DNA of 64,000 nt from JANMCE01 sp963791625 (GTDB taxonomy: Bacteria; Actinomycetota; Acidimicrobiia; Acidimicrobiales; Ilumatobacteraceae), in NCBI GenBank assembly GCA_963791625.1, contig CAWBTA010000015.1:682001-746000 (forward strand), read 5' to 3'. Position numbers and translations under genes: made by a program. The notes below the pieces were generated by a model. The model did not search any database. It saw nothing but the letters and a program-made list of their open reading frames with translations, and was not told where the DNA came from. Positions 60,145 through 64,000 of the stretch are shown piece by piece; position 1 is the first letter of the stretch, and the number at the start of each line of letters is the position of its first letter.

Positions 60145-61290
60145 CTACAACTGTGCTTCGACTTGATCGACGTTGGTTGCGGTTGCGCCAAGTTGATCGG
60201 TGACTTCCGGCAGGATCCAGGCGCTGCCCGACGCCCAGCTCAGCCAAAGTCGCTCGCCCACCTTGCACGAAAGCCCGTCGTCGGCTTCGAGGTCGGCGAC
60301 AAGTTCGGTGCCATCTTCGGTACGAACCAGCACATCGGATGACGGTCCGTGGAAGATGCGATCGGTCACCGTTGTCCAAATACCGACGCGGCCTTCGCGC
60401 TCGTGATCATCAAGCGCTATGCGTTCCGGGCGAAGCATGACGGTGACCTTCTGTCCAACCGTGAACTCGCGACCGGCCCGTAGCGAACTGACCGTGGCGC
60501 CGCCGATTATCTGCGCGCTGACGTGGTCATCATCGATCCCCGACACGGTAGCGCCGAGAAGGTTGGCCGAGCCGATGAAGCCGGCAACGAAAACGGTGGC
60601 GGGTTGGTTGTAGATCTCTTCGGGTGTGCCGATCTGCTCGACGCGGCCCTGGCTCATCACCGCAATGCGATCGCTCATGGTGAGCGCTTCTTCCTGATCG
60701 TGGGTGACGAAAATGAACGTGATACCGACCTCGCGCTGAATGCGCTTCAGTTCAAGCTGCATGGCCTTGCGTAGCTTGAGGTCGAGCGCGGCAAGCGGTT
60801 CGTCGAGCAACAAGGCGCTGGGGCGATTGACGAGCGCCCGGGCCAACGCGACGCGCTGCTGCTGACCGCCGGACATCTGCTGCGGCTTGCGGGAACCGAA
60901 GTCGCCGAGCCGGACGATGTCGAGCATGTCCTGGGCCTGCTTGTTGGCGGTGGCTTTGTCGAGGCCCTTATTGCGAGGTCCGAACGCCACGTTCTCCAGC
61001 ACGGTCATATGCGGAAACAGGCCGTAGTTCTGGAACACCGTGTTGACGTCGCGCTTGTAGGCCGGTTCGTTCCCTGTCGCCTGGCCCGAGATGAACACCT
61101 CACCCTCGTCGGGCTGTTCGAAGCCGGCGATCATGCGAAGACACGTGGTCTTGCCGCAGCCCGATGGGCCGAGCAACGCCAGGAATTCACCCGCAGCAAC
61201 GTCGATGGTGACGTTGTCGACCGCTGTCATCGAGCCGAACCGCTTGGTGATGTTGGCGAGGCGAACCGATCCCTTCGCGCTCGCGCTCAT
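60145..61290 (-). CDS. potA: Spermidine/putrescine ABC importer ATPase
   Basis: A 381-residue ATPase with complete motifs: Walker A GPSGCGKTT, Q-loop VFQNYGLFPHMTV, signature MSGGQQQRVALARAL, Walker B LLLDEPLAALD and switch FVTHDQEEAL. A TOBE-type regulatory domain occupies about 290-381. It energises the PotBC permeases. These intact motifs contrast with the degenerate ATPase-like protein at 3.7-4.75 kb. First gene of the operon. The ATG at 61290 is preferred to a TTG seven codons upstream. Confidence 0.93.
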   Translation of the reverse strand: MSASAKGSVRLANITKRFGSMTAVDNVTIDVAAGEFLALLGPSGCGKTTCLRMIAGFEQPDEGEVFISGQATGNEPAYKRDVNTVFQNYGLFPHMTVLENVAFGPRNKGLDKATANKQAQDMLDIVRLGDFGSRKPQQMSGGQQQRVALARALVNRPSALLLDEPLAALDLKLRKAMQLELKRIQREVGITFIFVTHDQEEALTMSDRIAVMSQGRVEQIGTPEEIYNQPATVFVAGFIGSANLLGATVSGIDDDHVSAQIIGGATVSSLRAGREFTVGQKVTVMLRPERIALDDHEREGRVGIWTTVTDRIFHGPSSDVLVRTEDGTELVADLEADDGLSCKVGERLWLSWASGSAWILPEVTDQLGATATNVDQVEAQL

Positions 61291-61445
61291 CCGGGCTTCC
61301 CGGATCGACAAGGAGGAGATGAAGAATCGCTAACGCGGCACATTGCGACAACCATGATCGACCAGCTTGGCATACGTCACACCTCGCCGACAGATCGAGG
61401 TCGACAAGATGCAACAGTCTGGAAGGCTGGGGCGTCAGAGACGAT

Positions 61446-61979
61446 GTGATGACAAAAGGCCAGGACTATCTTTCCGTGACCGACCCACCGGGCACCGTGG
61501 CGGAGTTATACCAACGTGAACTGGTCGAGCATCGACAACCCTGGCGGCTACCTGCGCGCTGCGGTCGTCCTCCGCCATCTCCACCGGCAACGTTCACCTG
61601 CGGAGACCATGATTCGGCGGCGCCACAGGGTCAGCGGATTGCGCCCTGCTCGGATCGCTATCGTCCGCGGCTCTGGCCCATCTGGGTGCCGGATGGCTTC
61701 GCTCTTCGAGGCCACGATGCCTTGATCGTCTCGGACCCGACCGGTCAAAACCACAGCGTCGGCATTGCATGGATGGAGACGCCGTCGCAGTTCGTAGAGC
61801 TCGAAAGCTCACGGGTGTCCGTGTACCAGCTGAGGCAGATGGCAGAGCGTCTTGGTCCGTTCTCAACTGATGACTGGAATACAAACGTCGCCCATAACCA
61901 ACTGCTTCTCGACAGCGCCACAACTACGCCGGCGAGTGGAGCTGCCGACACCGTGTCGACCTCCACGACGACACGTTAG
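61446..61979 (+). CDS. Hypothetical ORF of doubtful status
   Basis: A 177-codon ORF with no recognised family. The first third is low-complexity and Pro/Arg-rich. From about residue 75 on (WPIWVPDGFALRGHDALIVS, then QLRQMAERLGPF) the composition looks protein-like. In an overlapping frame (about 61495-61570) the sequence WSSIDNPGGYLRAAVV resembles the VdNPxxYLrravv segment of ECF sigma factors. The region may therefore be the remains of one or two genes. The flanking gaps 61312-61445 and 61980-62120 hold nothing else I can support. Confidence 0.35.
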   Translation: MMTKGQDYLSVTDPPGTVAELYQRELVEHRQPWRLPARCGRPPPSPPATFTCGDHDSAAPQGQRIAPCSDRYRPRLWPIWVPDGFALRGHDALIVSDPTGQNHSVGIAWMETPSQFVELESSRVSVYQLRQMAERLGPFSTDDWNTNVAHNQLLLDSATTTPASGAADTVSTSTTTR

Positions 61980-62120
61980 CGGCCGCTCGGCGCGGCCCCG
62001 CCGGAGCCGTCGCCGATGACGCTTCTGGTGGTCGGAAATGTGCTGTGAGCAGGTATTTCTTGACGAAATGAACGACCATATCGATAGTCGTCGCCATGCG
62101 AACAGGTGTATGCTTGCCGC

Positions 62121-63549
62121 ATGGCGACGGCGGATCTGGAGACACGCATAGCGGACGTGTGCGGCGTACTGAACGCCGCGCACGCGCAGCTCGTCAACCT
62201 GGTCGCCGAAGCGCTCGACACCGGGGCATGGGACGTTGCTGGGGTCCGCGGTCCGCAACACTGGGTCGCCTGGAAAACCGGGTTCTCCCCCGCCCGATCC
62301 AAGCAAGTCGTCCACATCGCCTCGCGGTCTGGTGACCTGCCGGTCACGATGGACGCGTTCACCGCTGGCGAGTTGGCGATCGATCAGGTCGCGGTCGTCG
62401 CCAAATACGTCCCGGCGCATAACGATGGCGAGGCAGCGGAACTCGCGAAACACGCCACCGTCATGCAACTCTCCCGCTCGCTCGCGTCATATTGGAAAGG
62501 CGCACCCACCCTCGTTGCTGACACCGATACCACCTGCGGCCGATCCGGTGCCCGAGGACACCGTCACCGCGTTCTTTGATGATGACGCCCGCTACAAGAT
62601 CCACGCCAACCTGGCGACCGAACGCGGTGCCATCATCGAGAGCGCGTTCGAAGAAGCACGCGACGCCCTGTTCCAGTCCGGACGTAAAGACGTCACCTGG
62701 GCCGACGCGCTCGAAGAAATCTGTCTCCGATCACTCAGCACCATCACATCAGCGAGTCGGTCCGACCGCTACCGCGTTGTCGTGCACGTCGATGAGCACG
62801 GCGGCTGGCTCAACGCCGGAGCCCGCCTCCCCGACGGCGTGCTGAAAGACATCTTGTCGAACCCCATCATCCAACCCCTCTTCGAACGCAACGGTCGCCC
62901 CATCGCGCTCGGCCGCACCGCACGCGTCGTCCCGTACCGGCTCGCCGAACTTATCCGTGACCGCGACCGCACGTGTCGGAACCCGGCCTGCCACTCCACC
63001 CGAGGACTCGAAGTCCACCACCTCATCCACTGGACCAACGGCGGACCCACCAACCCGACCAACCTCGGCTGCCTCTGCCGCGCCTGCCACCACGACCACC
63101 ACAAAGGAAAGTTCGGGATCACCGGGAACGCCGAACACCCCGGCGGACTCACCTTCACCAAACCCAACGGCGACACCATCGAACCCTGCGGCAAACCGAC
63201 CCCGCCACCCGCCGACCTCCCCGCGTCGACCAAGCCCTACCAACACCCCCTCGGCGAACCCTTCAACCACCACGACCTCACCTTCAACCCACCACCCAGC
63301 AACACCCCACGCGTCACACCCCAACCCCGAAGCGAACCCGCCCCCAAACCATGGACCGAGCCACGCTTCACGCCCCCAGCAGTCGACGTGTACGAACCCA
63401 CCCCCGCCGACATCGCCCGCTACGCCCAAGAACGCGACCAAGTCTTCCGCGACAGCCTCCGCCAACAATACGAACTACTCGCACGAGACGGCTACGACAT
63501 CACCCAACTCGCCAGCTACCACGACCTCTTCGAAACCGCTTCGACGTAG
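62121..63549 (+). pseudogene. DUF222/HNH endonuclease gene, frameshifted
   Basis: The N-terminal DUF222 part (ATADLETRIADVCGVLNAAH to about LASYWKGAPTL) is in one frame, which becomes nonsense and stops at 62579. The continuation (PVPEDTVTAFFDDDARYKIH onward) is in the next frame and runs to 63549, with the HNH motif in LEVHHLIHWTNGGPTNPTNL and CRACHHDHHKGKF. One extra base near 62530-62545 explains it. This family is abundant and repetitive in actinobacteria. The 3' third is unusually rich in C and A on the coding strand and encodes a Pro-rich tail. Confidence 0.8.
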
Positions 63550-63555
63550 TCCGGA

Positions 63556-64000
63556 TCAGTGGCTTTCCAGGGCGGCGGCGAGGGCGCTTATGCCGATGGA
63601 GTGCATCATCGGATTGTCGGCGGAGCCCACCAGGTAGGCCAGCGAGAGCGCTATCGCCCATGCTCGGCTGCGTGCCCACACGGCTTCATCGAGCGCGTCG
63701 GCCGCTTCCCGAAACACCAACCTCGCCTCAGCGGGAAAGAGCATCCAGGCGACGGCGAGGTCGGTGGCACGATCGCCGGAGGTGATATCGCCGAAATCGA
63801 TCACCCCGGAGAGCTTCCCTTCGTCCACCAGGATGTTGGCTGGATGAAGATCGCCGTGGATCCACACTGTTGTCGTGCTGGCAGGGGCGGTGACGAGCTC
63901 GGCCCACAGCGCCAGCACCGCCGGTCCATCGATAATCCCGCCCAATGTCTCTACCGCTGCGTGCAACCGATCGGTGCGCTGATCAAGCGGAATGCCGCGA
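63556..64000 (-). CDS. Aminoglycoside phosphotransferase-family protein, 5' partial
   Basis: The frame is open to the end of the window, so the N-terminal part is missing. The visible 148 residues contain the APH/kinase catalytic loop WIHGDLHPANILVDEG and the metal-binding VIDFGDITSGDRATDLA. Proteins of this family phosphorylate aminoglycosides, macrolides, homoserine or other small molecules, so antibiotic resistance should not be assumed. Its stop lies seven bases from the convergent HNH gene. Confidence 0.85.
   Translation of the reverse strand, partial: RGIPLDQRTDRLHAAVETLGGIIDGPAVLALWAELVTAPASTTTVWIHGDLHPANILVDEGKLSGVIDFGDITSGDRATDLAVAWMLFPAEARLVFREAADALDEAVWARSRAWAIALSLAYLVGSADNPMMHSIGISALAAALESH

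Noticed and set aside
63556..64000. Antibiotic resistance gene
   Set aside because: The kinase motifs are present but the family has many non-resistance members, and the N-terminal half is outside the window.

Overview
The window is high-GC DNA from what is most likely an actinobacterium, probably class Acidimicrobiia. The signs are a PotABCD set and a family-5 binding protein with Thr/Ala/Gly lipoprotein linkers, a LytR-CpsA-Psr protein, DUF3054, a DUF222 HNH nuclease, a SARP-type regulator, and dense operons with ATGA or TGATG overlaps. This lineage call is inference from gene content. I saw no rRNA, tRNA, CRISPR array, insertion sequence or phage gene.

Layout. 0-3 kb: MoxR ATPase, DUF58 and VWA proteins (+ strand). 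3-6.6 kb (-): an osmoprotectant-type permease with an ABC ATPase homologue that has lost its catalytic motifs, a TetR regulator and an enolase-superfamily enzyme. 6.7-11.3 kb (-): a probable exopolysaccharide operon of GT2 synthase, HlyD-like adaptor and GH81 beta-1,3-glucanase. 11.7-17.5 kb (-): a dipeptide/oligopeptide ABC importer. 17.7-22.4 kb: a PhnD-like protein, fatty acid desaturase with divergent XRE regulator, GNAT, SDR and DedA.

The most unusual region is 22.4-40.3 kb (all -). A SARP/AfsR-like regulator lies upstream of six closely spaced genes for a secreted apparatus. These encode a 2365-residue surface protein (SdrB-like, IPT/TIG, beta-helix, three DUF11 repeats), two multicopper-oxidase-like proteins whose copper ligands are complementary, a third copper-free cupredoxin protein with Ig-like repeats, a small membrane-anchored protein and a subtilisin-like protease. 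The protease and the Ig protein share a C-terminal domain. Two perfect palindromes sit between the regulator and the giant gene. This is my best candidate for an undescribed system.

40.5-53.3 kb: a hypothetical protein, MscS channel, LCP protein, HTH regulator, a frameshifted metalloprotease, an acyl-CoA synthetase, frameshifted DUF3054 and DUF305 genes, a beta-lactamase-like surface protein, an HtrA protease and a LigD-type polymerase domain protein. 53.3-57.2 kb (-): amt-glnK-glnD nitrogen cluster. 57.3-61.3 kb (-): potABDC-type polyamine importer. 61.4-64 kb: a weak ORF, a frameshifted DUF222/HNH gene and a 5'-partial phosphotransferase. Single-base reading-frame breaks cluster at 45.6-48.6 kb and recur at 62.5 kb, while the 7 kb giant gene is intact.
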